Notes: a model not told the origin generated them from the sequence alone. A stretch of DNA of 17,789 bases from an uncultured Cytophagaceae bacterium (GCA_903837305.1 CAILUB010000032.1:1-17789), one strand, 5' to 3'. Positions 6,183 through 14,913 are shown, numbered from the stretch's first letter. A program made the numbers and translations.

Positions 6183-7772
6183 ATGGCAAGTTTAAAAGAA
6201 ACCCCCCGGCAGAAGATGATCGGGATGATGTATTTAGTGTTAACCGCCTTGCTAGCATTGCAGGTGAGTGATGCTTTATTGCAAAAATTTGCCCTGTTGA
6301 ATAGCAGTTTGGAGTTGGCAAATCAATCATCTTTGAATAAGAGTAAAGGCATGGTGCAAGGAATTGAGGAGAGAATTAAGGATCTACCCAATCCAGCAGC
6401 TTATGCAGATGTGTTGAAAAAAGCGAATGAAGTTAGAAAAACTACGGACGTTTTAGTGGGGCACATTGAAAATTTGAAAGGAAAGGTATTAGAATCAGCT
6501 GGTGGTATTGATCCAGAAACAGGTAATATCAAAAATCCGAAGGAAGAGGAAAAGATTTATGAAATAATGGTTGGTGGCACCAAACAAGGTGAAGCCTACA
6601 AGCTAATGCCTATGTTTGATAAATTCATTAAAGAATTATTAGCCGTAGCTGATCCAGGAACTAAGTTTCCTCCTTTAGCCTTAGCCGCCAAAGACGATCC
6701 GAGTGTGAGTAAGGATGCCAATCAGGCGAATAAGGATTTTGCTGAGTTAAATTTTGAGCATACGCCTGTCGCGGCGGCTTTAGCCACGTTAAGTCAAAAG
6801 CAGTCGGAAATTCGCAGATATGAAAGCGAGGTTTTAAATCAATTAGCGGCTAAAGTTGGAGCTAAGGAGATTAAGTTTGATAAAGTTTTTGCTCAAGTAT
6901 CAGCGAATGCAAATACAGTGGTAGCTGGTATGGAATACCAAGCTGAAGTATTTATAGCAGCTACATCTAGCGGGTTTACCCCTCGTATGAGTTACAATGG
7001 CGCTTCTATTCAGGTTGTTGATGGTCGTGGTCAAATTAAATTCAAAACTTCAGGCGGAGGATACGATGCGAATGGACTTGCGAAGAAGACTTACACGGCC
7101 TCTGTTTCTTACATGAGTCCTGCGGGTCCTAAGACAGAAACTATTACGAAGGAATACTTTGTTTTGAAACCTACATACAATATTGAAACAGGTACTTTGC
7201 CAGCCTTATATTTAGGATGTGCTAATCGTTTAAGTGTTGCTAGTGCAGGTTTAGGAGCACTTTGGAATCCTACCTTTACGGCTGATGGCGGTGAAGCAAT
7301 CGCAGGATCTAATAAAGGTAAGGTTACAGTAGTGCCGTCTTCGGCAACGGTAACTTTAAATGTAAATAACGGAGGAACACTATTAGGTAAAGAAACATTC
7401 CGTGTTCGTCGTGTACCAAGACCAGATGTGAAAGTGTTCGGAAATGGTTCTGAATTAGACGAAAAGCGAGGAGCTAATGCAACCGGTCTACGTTCTATTG
7501 ATGCTAGAGCGATTGCTGAAGAATCCTTCAAGTCAACTAATCCGGAAGATGCTAATTTTAGAGTTACGCAACTATATGTAGCTCTAGCAAGGGGTCAAAG
7601 AAAGGTCGATGATATTACTTTGCCGGGTTCTGGCTCTATTTCTAAATTAGCTCAACAGGCACAACCAGGAGATCGTTACTACATAGAAATTAAAGAGGTT
7701 CAAAGAAAGAACTTTAAGGGGTCTGTTGAGACTATTCCTTTCAACATGGTTAAAAATATTCCTTTAAATTAA
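6183..7772 (+). CDS. gldM: T9SS motor subunit GldM (PorM)
   Basis: GldM spans the inner membrane once and reaches through the periplasm to the GldK/GldN ring, transmitting motor torque. The 529-residue protein starts with the family motif ETPRQKMIGMMYLVLTALLAL, whose hydrophobic part (about residues 12-30) is the single transmembrane helix that packs with GldL. Helical segments follow to roughly residue 225, matching the helical first periplasmic domain. Beta-rich segments come after (for example YQAEVFIAATSSGF, GGGYDANGLAKKTYTASVSY and TVTLNVNNGGTLLGKETFRVRRVPRPD), consistent with the tandem Ig-like domains of GldM/PorM. Length is typical. It lies 2 nt after gldL and 4 nt before gldN, in one operon. 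No anomalies were seen. Confidence 0.96.
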   Translation: MASLKETPRQKMIGMMYLVLTALLALQVSDALLQKFALLNSSLELANQSSLNKSKGMVQGIEERIKDLPNPAAYADVLKKANEVRKTTDVLVGHIENLKGKVLESAGGIDPETGNIKNPKEEEKIYEIMVGGTKQGEAYKLMPMFDKFIKELLAVADPGTKFPPLALAAKDDPSVSKDANQANKDFAELNFEHTPVAAALATLSQKQSEIRRYESEVLNQLAAKVGAKEIKFDKVFAQVSANANTVVAGMEYQAEVFIAATSSGFTPRMSYNGASIQVVDGRGQIKFKTSGGGYDANGLAKKTYTASVSYMSPAGPKTETITKEYFVLKPTYNIETGTLPALYLGCANRLSVASAGLGALWNPTFTADGGEAIAGSNKGKVTVVPSSATVTLNVNNGGTLLGKETFRVRRVPRPDVKVFGNGSELDEKRGANATGLRSIDARAIAEESFKSTNPEDANFRVTQLYVALARGQRKVDDITLPGSGSISKLAQQAQPGDRYYIEIKEVQRKNFKGSVETIPFNMVKNIPLN

Positions 7773-7776
7773 TCGA

Positions 7777-8709
7777 ATGAAGATGAATTGGGTGAATAAA
7801 CTTTTCTTGTGTGTGTTAATGGCTGCTAATTTAACCGTTTTTGGTCAAGAGAAGCCTTCTAATGCTAATTCTGCTCACCCTATCGAGGAGCAAGATATTC
7901 ATTATCGTTTACGTTTGTGGAGAAGAATGGATTTAAATGAGAAAGTTAATAAGCCATTTTTTTCTATTAATCACCAGATATCTAAGTTTTTAATTGATTG
8001 GGTGCGTGCTGGAATTTTAACTCCATACAAGAGTGATTCATTAAATGTTAAATTAACGTTAGAGCAATTTAACGAAAATTTAAAGTTAGAGGAGTCGTTA
8101 GGAGGAGGAGGACTTTCTGAAGCAGAAAGATCTGCCGGTTTTGGGGATGAAAATGCGGCTACTCCTGCAGCTAATTCAGCTGCACCAGCCGGCGGAGCAG
8201 ATGATGGATGGGGCTCTGCAGCACCAGCTAAAAAGGAAGATGCGGCTGCGCCAGCTACGGATGCTTTTGCTGAAAAGCCTGTATCTGCGCAAGCGGAGTA
8301 TTATTTTGCAAAAGATTTATCTATTATTGAAATTAGAGAAGATGCGATAATAGATCGTTTGAGATCTCGCCTTTATTTTGATATTCAATCGATTTCTTTA
8401 ATCATTCCTGCTTCTAAAACGATCGCTGGATTTGATAAGCCTATTGCAAGCTTTAAATACAAGGATTTATACGAATTATTTAAAAATAATCCGGATTGTA
8501 TTTGGTACAATGCACAGAATGATCTTCAGCACAAAAACATGGCTTATGCTTTTGATTTGCGATTGTTCAGCGCACGTATTGTGAAGACAGGTAATATCGA
8601 AGACAAGTTCTTATCTGATCTATTCGGTGGGGAGAGACAAAGTTTATTGCAGTCTCAAATGATCGAAAATAAACTACTTGAATTGGAGAGTAGTCTTTGG
8701 GAATACTAA
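7777..8709 (+). CDS. gldN: T9SS ring protein GldN (PorN)
   Basis: GldN partners with GldK to build the periplasmic ring of the type IX secretion/gliding apparatus. The 310-residue protein has a signal peptide of about 23 residues ending VFG before QEKPSN; a second ATG two codons in (7783) is an equally possible start. The conserved N-terminal part includes HYRLRLWRRMDLNEKVNKPFF (42-62), and the C-terminal part includes LSIIEIREDAIIDRLRSRLYFDIQSIS (181-207). Between them, about residues 108-170, lies a low-complexity insertion rich in Ala, Gly, Pro and acidic residues (runs such as AAPAGGADDGWGSAAPAKK), which looks like a flexible linker. The gene is last in the cluster and followed by a clean terminator. 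GC content rises locally in the insertion because of Ala codons. Confidence 0.95.
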   Translation: MKMNWVNKLFLCVLMAANLTVFGQEKPSNANSAHPIEEQDIHYRLRLWRRMDLNEKVNKPFFSINHQISKFLIDWVRAGILTPYKSDSLNVKLTLEQFNENLKLEESLGGGGLSEAERSAGFGDENAATPAANSAAPAGGADDGWGSAAPAKKEDAAAPATDAFAEKPVSAQAEYYFAKDLSIIEIREDAIIDRLRSRLYFDIQSISLIIPASKTIAGFDKPIASFKYKDLYELFKNNPDCIWYNAQNDLQHKNMAYAFDLRLFSARIVKTGNIEDKFLSDLFGGERQSLLQSQMIENKLLELESSLWEY

Positions 8710-8736
8710 GCTGTATTTCTCTTGTAATATCAATTT

Positions 8737-8760
8737 AAACCACCATTTGGTGGTTTTTTT
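8737..8760 (+). terminator. Intrinsic terminator after gldN
   Basis: AAACCACC (8737-8744) pairs with GGTGGTTT (8749-8756) around an ATTT loop, and the T-run extends to 8760. This is a textbook intrinsic terminator closing the gld cluster, 28 nt after the gldN stop and before pyk. Confidence 0.92.
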
Positions 8761-8806
8761 GTGTAATAGATGTAACTTGCAGCGTCAATAGAATCTAATC
8801 CATATT

Positions 8807-10282
8807 ATGTCGTATCAACGCAAGACAAAAATTGTAGCCACAGTAGGTCCCACATCAGAATCAAGAGAATCATTAATTCAATTAGCTCATGCAGGTGTTA
8901 ACGTTTTTCGTTTAAATTTTTCTCATGGGACACATGAAGATCATTTAGAACGTTTAAAAACGATTCGTTCCATTTCAGAGGAGATGGGTTTGAATCTCAC
9001 AATCCTTCAAGATTTACAAGGTCCTAAAATTCGTACGCAATTAGTGGAGAATAATGGGGTTCCTTTAGTTGCAGGGCAACAATTGATTTTTGCGATGGAT
9101 GAAAATCTATTAGGTACATCAGAAAAAGTAGGTACCACCTATACTTCAATGTATTTAGATGTGAATCCAGGTGAGCGCATCTTAATGGATGATGGAAATT
9201 TAGAAGTTAAAGTACTTTCAGTAGATAAAGTAAAGAAAGAGGTAATCACTGAGGTGATTTATGGAGGTATTTTGAAATCAAAAAAGGGAATTAATTTACC
9301 AGGTACAAAGGTTTCTTTACCTTGTTTGACTCCTAAGGATGAGGCTGATTTGTATTTTGGTCTAGATCATGGAGTGGATTGGGTAGCGCTTTCTTTCGTT
9401 CGTAAGGCGAGTGATATTTGGGATATTAAAGAAAAAATTAAGGCATACGGTAAGAATACGCGTGTAATCGCGAAAATCGAAAAGCCAGAAGCGATTGATA
9501 ATTTAGATGAGATTATTGCTGCGACGGATGCCATCATGGTAGCTCGTGGTGATTTAGGTGTGGAGATGGATGGAGCGGTTGTTCCTTATTTACAAAAGGT
9601 AATGGTGGAGAAGTGTACTGCTGCTGGTAAGCCAGTAATCGTAGCGACACAGATGCTAGAATCCATGATTACAAATCCAGTGCCTACGCGTGCTGAAACG
9701 TCTGACGTAGCGAATGCCGTATTGCAAGGAGCTTCTGCCACGATGTTAAGTGGTGAGTCGGCTTCAGGAGCTTATCCAGTGAAAGCAGTAGAAACGATGG
9801 CGCACATTCACGAAGTCGTGGAGCAACAACAAAATGAAATTGAAATTGTACAAGGAAATGAGGCAGCGATTTACTTCAAGAATCACTCGTTAAGTGCTTC
9901 TACCTCTGAAAATGTGGGATTACAAGATCGTTTAATCGCAGGTGCATGTCGTTTAGCACGTGACTCGAAAGCAAAAGCGATTTTATGTATTACGAATTCA
10001 GGTTATACGGCGTTCCGTTTGTCGGCTCACCGTCCTAAAGCAGATTTGTTTGTCTTTACTTCGAATAAAGAATTAATGTCTACGATGGGCCTATTGTGGG
10101 GGGCGCGTGTGTTCTTCTACGATCCAGGTACTGGTAACGCAGAGAAAACAGTGGCAGCGATGGTGGACAAATTAAAGCAAGATAACTTGTTGTCTAAGGG
10201 AGATATCTTCGTGACGACATTATCGGTTCCTGCGAATCAAGACAAGAAAACAAATACAGTTCAATTAGGTGTAGTAGAGTAA
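8807..10282 (+). CDS. pyk: Pyruvate kinase
   Basis: This cytoplasmic enzyme catalyses the last step of glycolysis, phosphoenolpyruvate plus ADP to pyruvate plus ATP. The 491-residue length is that of a full three-domain bacterial enzyme. Visible motifs are KTKIVATVGP at 6-15, RLNFSHG, LQDLQGPKIRT, the catalytic lysine K223 in AKIEKPEA, the metal/PEP signature MVARGDLGVE at 244-253, and VATQMLESM with PTRAE shortly after. The C-terminal allosteric domain contains RLARDSKAKAILCITNSGYTAFRLSAHRP. It lies between a terminator and the plsC-like gene. Its promoter is unclear: no exact TAnnTTTG is seen in the 46 bp after the terminator. Identity is certain; regulation is not readable. Confidence 0.97.
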   Translation: MSYQRKTKIVATVGPTSESRESLIQLAHAGVNVFRLNFSHGTHEDHLERLKTIRSISEEMGLNLTILQDLQGPKIRTQLVENNGVPLVAGQQLIFAMDENLLGTSEKVGTTYTSMYLDVNPGERILMDDGNLEVKVLSVDKVKKEVITEVIYGGILKSKKGINLPGTKVSLPCLTPKDEADLYFGLDHGVDWVALSFVRKASDIWDIKEKIKAYGKNTRVIAKIEKPEAIDNLDEIIAATDAIMVARGDLGVEMDGAVVPYLQKVMVEKCTAAGKPVIVATQMLESMITNPVPTRAETSDVANAVLQGASATMLSGESASGAYPVKAVETMAHIHEVVEQQQNEIEIVQGNEAAIYFKNHSLSASTSENVGLQDRLIAGACRLARDSKAKAILCITNSGYTAFRLSAHRPKADLFVFTSNKELMSTMGLLWGARVFFYDPGTGNAEKTVAAMVDKLKQDNLLSKGDIFVTTLSVPANQDKKTNTVQLGVVE

Positions 10283-10311
10283 ATCCTAGTTTTAGGACGC
10301 TCGTTTAGATT

Positions 10312-11073
10312 ATGAAAAACAAAAGTTCTTTGCTTTCATCTAGTTTAAAAGGGCTGTACACTTTCTGGGCAGGATTCGTATTTGTTCTGATCTTTTTGTT
10401 ATTATATCCGTTGATCTTTGTCTTCTTACAAAGACGATCTTGGAAAAGAGTTGCTCATCGGCTTGTCGGGCTGTGGGGGCAACTCTTTTTTCTTTTCGCG
10501 GGAATCCGCATAAAAGTGACGCATCACTTTAAGCCAGATCCGAAGCAAACCTATGTTTTCTGTGCGAATCATTTCTCCTACGTTGATATTGCGGTGGTGG
10601 TGGTGATTATTCGCCAGTATTTCTCCTTTGTGGGGAAAAATGCGATGAAGAAGATTCCACTTTTTGGATATTTATATGCTAGTTTGAATATTTTAGTCGA
10701 TCGTGCAGATAAGAATAGTCGAGCAAGTTCATTAAATCGCTCTATTCGCGCTTTGCAATCAGGAAGAAGTATTGTTATTTTCCCGGAGGGTGGGATCGTC
10801 TCCAAAAATGTCCCTTACCTCGCAAGTCCACTAAAGGATGGTGCTTTTATTATGGCGATTCAACAACAAGTTCCTATTGTTCCCATGAGTTTTCATAATA
10901 ACCACCAAATCATGGATGATGACACCTTACTGATGCGTCCAGGTGTTTTACATGTGGAGATTCATCCACCTATAGAGACCCTAGGTTTAACGATGGAAGA
11001 TTTGCCTGTTTTACGGGAAAAAGTGTTTGAATCCATACAAAATCCTATCTTAGCGTATTACGGTTTAAAATAA
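10312..11073 (+). CDS. PlsC-type 1-acyl-sn-glycerol-3-phosphate acyltransferase
   Basis: This membrane-bound lysophospholipid acyltransferase of the PlsC/LPLAT family has 253 residues. Such enzymes transfer an acyl chain to lysophosphatidic acid or related acceptors in phospholipid synthesis. A hydrophobic N-terminal segment (about 15-39) anchors it. Motif I is NHFSYVD, with the HX4D pair H87/D92. Motif II is around LVDRADKNSR (128-137), motif III is FPEGG (157-161), and motif IV is VPIVPMSF (187-194). The exact acceptor (lysophosphatidate, or an aminolipid precursor as in other Bacteroidota acyltransferases) cannot be decided. It follows pyk by 29 nt, with only a small 5-bp hairpin (10284-10297) between, and precedes gldD by 6 nt, so it is probably co-transcribed with gldD and priA. 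Confidence 0.92.
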   Translation: MKNKSSLLSSSLKGLYTFWAGFVFVLIFLLLYPLIFVFLQRRSWKRVAHRLVGLWGQLFFLFAGIRIKVTHHFKPDPKQTYVFCANHFSYVDIAVVVVIIRQYFSFVGKNAMKKIPLFGYLYASLNILVDRADKNSRASSLNRSIRALQSGRSIVIFPEGGIVSKNVPYLASPLKDGAFIMAIQQQVPIVPMSFHNNHQIMDDDTLLMRPGVLHVEIHPPIETLGLTMEDLPVLREKVFESIQNPILAYYGLK

Positions 11074-11079
11074 GCGAAT

Positions 11080-11664
11080 ATGCGTCTTTTGCTCCTTGGT
11101 TTTTTGATGACCTTGTTTTCTTGTGGAACTGCCTCTGAGGAAGAAAGCACGTCTTTACCAAGACCTAAAGGATTTCCTTTAATTGCTATCCCAACTCATC
11201 AATACCGGACGCTTGAGCCGGGCCATCCCTTTAGTTTTGAGATTTCTCAGTGGGCAGAGGTAAAAAGAGATACGACCTATTTTGCTGAGCCGCACTGGAT
11301 GTATATTTACTATCCTCGTTGGGATGCCTTTATTCAATTAACGTATAAACCTGTTCTTCAGGATTCTAAGAGGCTGCAGAAGATGATTCGGGATTCTTAT
11401 ATTTTGGCATCCAAACATCAAATGAAAGCTACCAGAATAGACGAAGGGTTTATAACCACCACCAGTGGACGGAAGGCAGCCGTAATCGAATTAGAAGGTG
11501 AAGTAGCCACTTCCTTCCAGTTTATTGTCACAGATAGTACTAAACATTATTTACGCGGCGCTGTCTATTTTAATACGGCGACGAAAAATGATTCATTAGC
11601 TCCGGTTATTCAGTATCTAAAAAAAGATGCTATCCACCTGATTCAGACTTTGAGATGGAAATAG
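11080..11664 (+). CDS. gldD: Gliding motility lipoprotein GldD
   Basis: GldD is a lipoprotein required for gliding and type IX secretion in Flavobacterium johnsoniae; its precise role is unresolved. The 194-residue protein has a short hydrophobic signal and lipobox LFSC, placing the lipidated cysteine at C15. Family landmarks are PRPKGFPLIAIP, HPFSFEISQWA, PHWMYIYYPRWDAFIQLTYKP, KHQMKA, ELEGEVATSFQFIVTDSTKHYLRGA and YFNTATKNDSLAPVI. The last two are especially characteristic. Instead of standing beside gldE, as I recall for F. johnsoniae, it lies between the acyltransferase gene and priA. Its last four codons overlap priA by 10 nt, suggesting translational coupling. Confidence 0.93.
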   Translation: MRLLLLGFLMTLFSCGTASEEESTSLPRPKGFPLIAIPTHQYRTLEPGHPFSFEISQWAEVKRDTTYFAEPHWMYIYYPRWDAFIQLTYKPVLQDSKRLQKMIRDSYILASKHQMKATRIDEGFITTTSGRKAAVIELEGEVATSFQFIVTDSTKHYLRGAVYFNTATKNDSLAPVIQYLKKDAIHLIQTLRWK

Positions 11665-14138
11665 GGGAGGAGAAAACGGTTTTCGTGGATGCCTTGCTTC
11701 CACTTCCCATCCCTCGGTATTTTACGTACCGGGTACCTCGGGAATGGGCTGAATTTGTTCAGCCTGGATTGCGGGTGGTGGTGCCTTTCGGAACGAAGAA
11801 AGTCCTAACTGGTGTGATTGTCACGGTTCACCACAGTCCACCTAAAGAATACCAAGCGAAATATTTATTAGAGATTTTGGACGATGTTCCCTTAGTGACA
11901 TCTTCACAGATTGCCCTTTTTCAATGGGTGGCAGATTATTATATGTGCTATCCAGGGGAAGTATTTCAAGTTGCATTGCCAGCCGGCTTGAAGATTTCCA
12001 GTCAATCGAAGGTACAAGCGAATCCAGAATTTTCGAGCCCTGAAACATTAACGGATAGAGAGTTAGCCATCTATGTGGAAATACGCGATAAAGGCGCATT
12101 GACCTATGATGAGTTAGCCAAATTCGCCGAAGTCAAAAGCCCCTATCACCTCATAAAGGCCTTAGTAGGCAAAGATGCGGTGATTATTTTTGATGAATTA
12201 AAGGATCGCTATACGCCTAAAGTGCAGCGCAAAATACGTTTGGCTGCTAGTCTTGAAGATAAATTAGCGCTCTCGGATCTAATCCAGTCGCTGGAGGAGA
12301 AACCGAAGCAGATGGCGATATTATTGCATTATTTGCAATACATCCCGGTTTTAAGAAGCCCTGAAACGAATCAAAAAGGCCTGGCTAAAAACAGTTTTAG
12401 TCAAGCTGGTTTATCGGAAAGTTCGTTACAGACTTTGGTTAAGAACCAGGTTTTTGAAATTTTTGACGTGATCGTTTCTCGCTTCGATGAGGCGGATGAA
12501 AATTTTGTTCCTTCTACCTTTACGTTGAATTCACCCCAGGAAAAGGCCTATCAATCTATTTTAAGTCAATTCCAAGAGAAGGATGTCGTGTTATTACACG
12601 GAATTACGGGTTCAGGGAAGACAGAAATTTACATTAAGCTAATACAGGAAGCCTTATCAAATGGGGATCAGGTCTTGTATTTATTGCCAGAGATTGCATT
12701 GACCACTCAGATTGTGGTCCGTTTGAAGCGGATTTTTGGGGAGCAGGTAGGTATTTACCATTCTAAATTCTCGGATAACGAGCGGGTAGAAGTATGGAAA
12801 TCTATCGTGGAAGGGAAATATCCCTTTGTAGTGGGTGTTCGTTCCTCGGTGTTCTTGCCATTTAAAAATTTAGGGCTGATTATTATCGATGAGGAACATG
12901 AGACCTCCTTTAAGCAGGCGGATCCGGCTCCGCGTTATCACGCGCGGGATGTGGCAATTGTTTTAGCGCACCAGCAGAAGGCGAAAGTCTTACTTGGTTC
13001 TGCCACGCCATCGATGGAGACGTATTATCAGGCCAAACAAGATAAGTATGGTCTTGTGGTGTTGAAAGAACGTTTTGGGGCGGCACAATTGCCGGCGATG
13101 CATTTGATCGACACGAAATATGCGAACCGGATGAAGCAGATGAAAGGCGGATTCTCGGTGGATTTGATCGAGGTGTTAGCAGAGAATCTGAAGCAAGGAA
13201 AGCAAAGTTTATTGTTCCAAAACCGCCGCGGTTACTCTCCTTACCTTCAATGCCAAGATTGTGATTGGATTGCGACGTGTCATCAGTGTGATGTGTCGTT
13301 GACCTACCATGCTCGGGAGCAAGAATTGCGTTGCCATTATTGTGGTCACCATGAATCGCTGATTCACCGCTGCGGAGCCTGCGGTTCTGCTCAAATGAAA
13401 ACCATGGGTTACGGCACAGAGAAACTCGAAGAGGAATTGCAATTGCACCTTCCAGAGGCACGTGTAGCTCGTATGGATCTAGATACGACACGTTCTAAAA
13501 CGGCGTTTAATACCTTGATAACGGAAATCCAAAAGGGGCAGGTGGATGTTCTTGTGGGCACTCAAATGGTAGCGAAAGGGCTTGATTTTGAGGGTTTATC
13601 GTTAGTTGCCATCTTTGATGCAGATAAAATTATCAACTTTCCGGATTTCAGAGCACACGAAAGAGGATTCCAATTAATCACCCAGGTAGCTGGTCGTGCT
13701 GGTCGCCGCCAGGTGCAGGGCCAGGTGTATATTCAAACGAATCAACCCACCCATCGGCTGTTTACATATATTCTGGAGGGGAATTATGAGCAATTGTATG
13801 CAGATGAGATGATCGAGCGCGAAGGCTATCATTATCCTCCGTTTACGCGTTTGATTAAGTTAGTGATGCGGCACTACGAGGCACGAAATGTGGAAACGGC
13901 GGCGAAGGATTTAGGTCAATTGTTGAAGGTCAAATTTGGCAATGGACGCGTTTTAGGTCCTGAAAAACCTTTAATTGAACGCATTCGAAATCAATATGCG
14001 ATGGAAATTCTGATTAAGCTGGAGAAAGGCGTGGCTTTAGCCGCCTTCAAAAAGCAGCTTCGCGAAGAATTAGATACCCTCAGCACGAAGCCAGCTTTCA
14101 AAGGCGTTCAAATTATTGTAGATGTAGACTGCAATTAG
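11655..14138 (+). CDS. priA: Primosomal protein N' (replication restart helicase PriA)
   Basis: PriA is a DEAH-type 3'-5' helicase that recognises stalled or repaired forks and reloads the replisome. The 827-residue length is normal for Bacteroidota. The N-terminal DNA-binding domain starts with VDALLPLPIPRYFTYRVP. Walker A GITGSGKT is at 316-323 and the DEEH Walker B box at 412-415. LLGSATPSMET and the later QVAGRAGRR helicase motif are also present. Eight zinc-binding cysteines are all in place at 533, 536, 542, 545, 560, 563, 573 and 576. The ATG at 11655 overlaps gldD by 10 nt and gives the expected N-terminus. The stop overlaps the convergent nitroreductase gene by 4 nt. No defects were seen. 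Confidence 0.97.
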   Translation: MEIGEEKTVFVDALLPLPIPRYFTYRVPREWAEFVQPGLRVVVPFGTKKVLTGVIVTVHHSPPKEYQAKYLLEILDDVPLVTSSQIALFQWVADYYMCYPGEVFQVALPAGLKISSQSKVQANPEFSSPETLTDRELAIYVEIRDKGALTYDELAKFAEVKSPYHLIKALVGKDAVIIFDELKDRYTPKVQRKIRLAASLEDKLALSDLIQSLEEKPKQMAILLHYLQYIPVLRSPETNQKGLAKNSFSQAGLSESSLQTLVKNQVFEIFDVIVSRFDEADENFVPSTFTLNSPQEKAYQSILSQFQEKDVVLLHGITGSGKTEIYIKLIQEALSNGDQVLYLLPEIALTTQIVVRLKRIFGEQVGIYHSKFSDNERVEVWKSIVEGKYPFVVGVRSSVFLPFKNLGLIIIDEEHETSFKQADPAPRYHARDVAIVLAHQQKAKVLLGSATPSMETYYQAKQDKYGLVVLKERFGAAQLPAMHLIDTKYANRMKQMKGGFSVDLIEVLAENLKQGKQSLLFQNRRGYSPYLQCQDCDWIATCHQCDVSLTYHAREQELRCHYCGHHESLIHRCGACGSAQMKTMGYGTEKLEEELQLHLPEARVARMDLDTTRSKTAFNTLITEIQKGQVDVLVGTQMVAKGLDFEGLSLVAIFDADKIINFPDFRAHERGFQLITQVAGRAGRRQVQGQVYIQTNQPTHRLFTYILEGNYEQLYADEMIEREGYHYPPFTRLIKLVMRHYEARNVETAAKDLGQLLKVKFGNGRVLGPEKPLIERIRNQYAMEILIKLEKGVALAAFKKQLREELDTLSTKPAFKGVQIIVDVDCN

Positions 14139-14857
14139 CGTACGTGTACTACCTCTTCGTAAGGGACTCTTAAACGTGGTCCCCACACTCCCTCTTCTGT
14201 TCCTTTACCCACTGAAATTATCATATTGATTTCCGCTCCAGCAGGCAGCTTTAAGTGTTTCTTTACTCGCTGTGCATCAAAACCTTCCATAGGGCAGGAC
14301 TCGAAACCTTCTGCTGCAATGGAAAGCATAAACGTTTGCGCCGCTAATCCACACGATTTATGAACCATCACACGCTGATCTGCCTTTCCACCAAAACGCA
14401 TCATCGGTTTTTTCAAGCCCATCCAGAAACAGATGTTCCAACGAATGAAGGTAGAAATACCAAAGATATCGTTGCGGTATAAGAGTGGGATAAGCTTCCC
14501 ATAATACTCTAAACCTCTTTTTTGCATTTTAGTCGGTTCACCTTCAATGGAATCTTTTACGCGGCTTAAGTTCCAAGCTGCTCTTTGTTTCCAAAGATCT
14601 TGGCGGGTCACGAATACAACCATATGGGCGGTATCTTTTGCTGCGGATTGTCCTAGACAAAGCTGGTGGAAAGCTTTCTTTTCTTCTTCACTTTTAATCC
14701 AATAAAACTCCCAAAGCTGCATATTGCTGCTGTTAGGCGATAAAATGGAACGTTGTAAGCTTCTCTCAATAATAGCGTCGTCCACTTTTACGGTGGGGTC
14801 GTAGCGTCTATTGGAACGTCTTTTCTGAATTATCTCTTCGAATTGGGTTGAAAGCAT
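14135..14857 (-). CDS. Nitroreductase-family FMN oxidoreductase
   Basis: The protein has 240 residues and resembles NAD(P)H-dependent, FMN-binding nitroreductases. The N-terminal RRSNRRYD (13-20) matches the usual FMN-phosphate 'R.S.R.Y' motif. SPNSSNMQLWEF (40-51) matches the 'aPSa.N.QPW.F' motif. The C-terminal SCGLAAQTFMLSIAAEGFESCPMEGFD matches the 'G.A.qn..LaA...Gl..cp..g' segment. Between about 118 and 155 an insertion-like stretch is rich in aromatic residues (SIEGEPTKMQ ... STFIRWNICFWMG), which lengthens it relative to common family members of about 200 residues. The physiological substrate is unknown. It is divergent from adk across a 92-bp gap and convergent with priA, sharing 4 bp at the stops. 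No operon partner is apparent. Confidence 0.85.
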   Translation of the reverse strand: MLSTQFEEIIQKRRSNRRYDPTVKVDDAIIERSLQRSILSPNSSNMQLWEFYWIKSEEEKKAFHQLCLGQSAAKDTAHMVVFVTRQDLWKQRAAWNLSRVKDSIEGEPTKMQKRGLEYYGKLIPLLYRNDIFGISTFIRWNICFWMGLKKPMMRFGGKADQRVMVHKSCGLAAQTFMLSIAAEGFESCPMEGFDAQRVKKHLKLPAGAEINMIISVGKGTEEGVWGPRLRVPYEEVVHVR

Positions 14858-14872
14858 CTCTCTTTTTTATGC

Positions 14873-14880
14873 CAAATATA
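14873..14880 (-). promoter_or_regulatory. Putative -7 element of the nitroreductase gene
   Basis: The minus strand reads TATATTTG here (plus-strand CAAATATA), an exact TAnnTTTG match, about 15 bp before the minus-strand ATG. No TTTG is seen at the usual upstream distance. The leader would be very short. Confidence 0.4.
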
Positions 14881-14913
14881 GCAGAAAATCCCTGCTTTTG
14901 CCTCTGATTTGAT

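Noticed and set aside
8141..8350. A 69-codon + strand frame within gldN
   Set aside because: It is an out-of-frame product of the Ala-rich low-complexity region of gldN.
8773..8780. TAACTTGC as a pyk promoter -7 box
   Set aside because: It misses the TAnnTTTG consensus by one position and has no properly spaced -33 element; the pyk promoter is left unassigned.
10284..10297. 5-bp inverted repeat TCCTA/TAGGA between pyk and the acyltransferase gene
   Set aside because: The stem is short and has no T-run, so it is not supported as a terminator; it may be chance.
12910..13491. A 193-codon open frame on the - strand opposite priA
   Set aside because: It lies wholly within priA, which has complete helicase and zinc motifs; the antisense product has biased, low-complexity composition and no recognisable domain, so it is a shadow frame.
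14880..14895. Palindrome AGCAG/CTGCT in the nitroreductase-adk gap
   Set aside because: It has only 5-bp arms with a 6-nt spacer, too weak to call as an operator.
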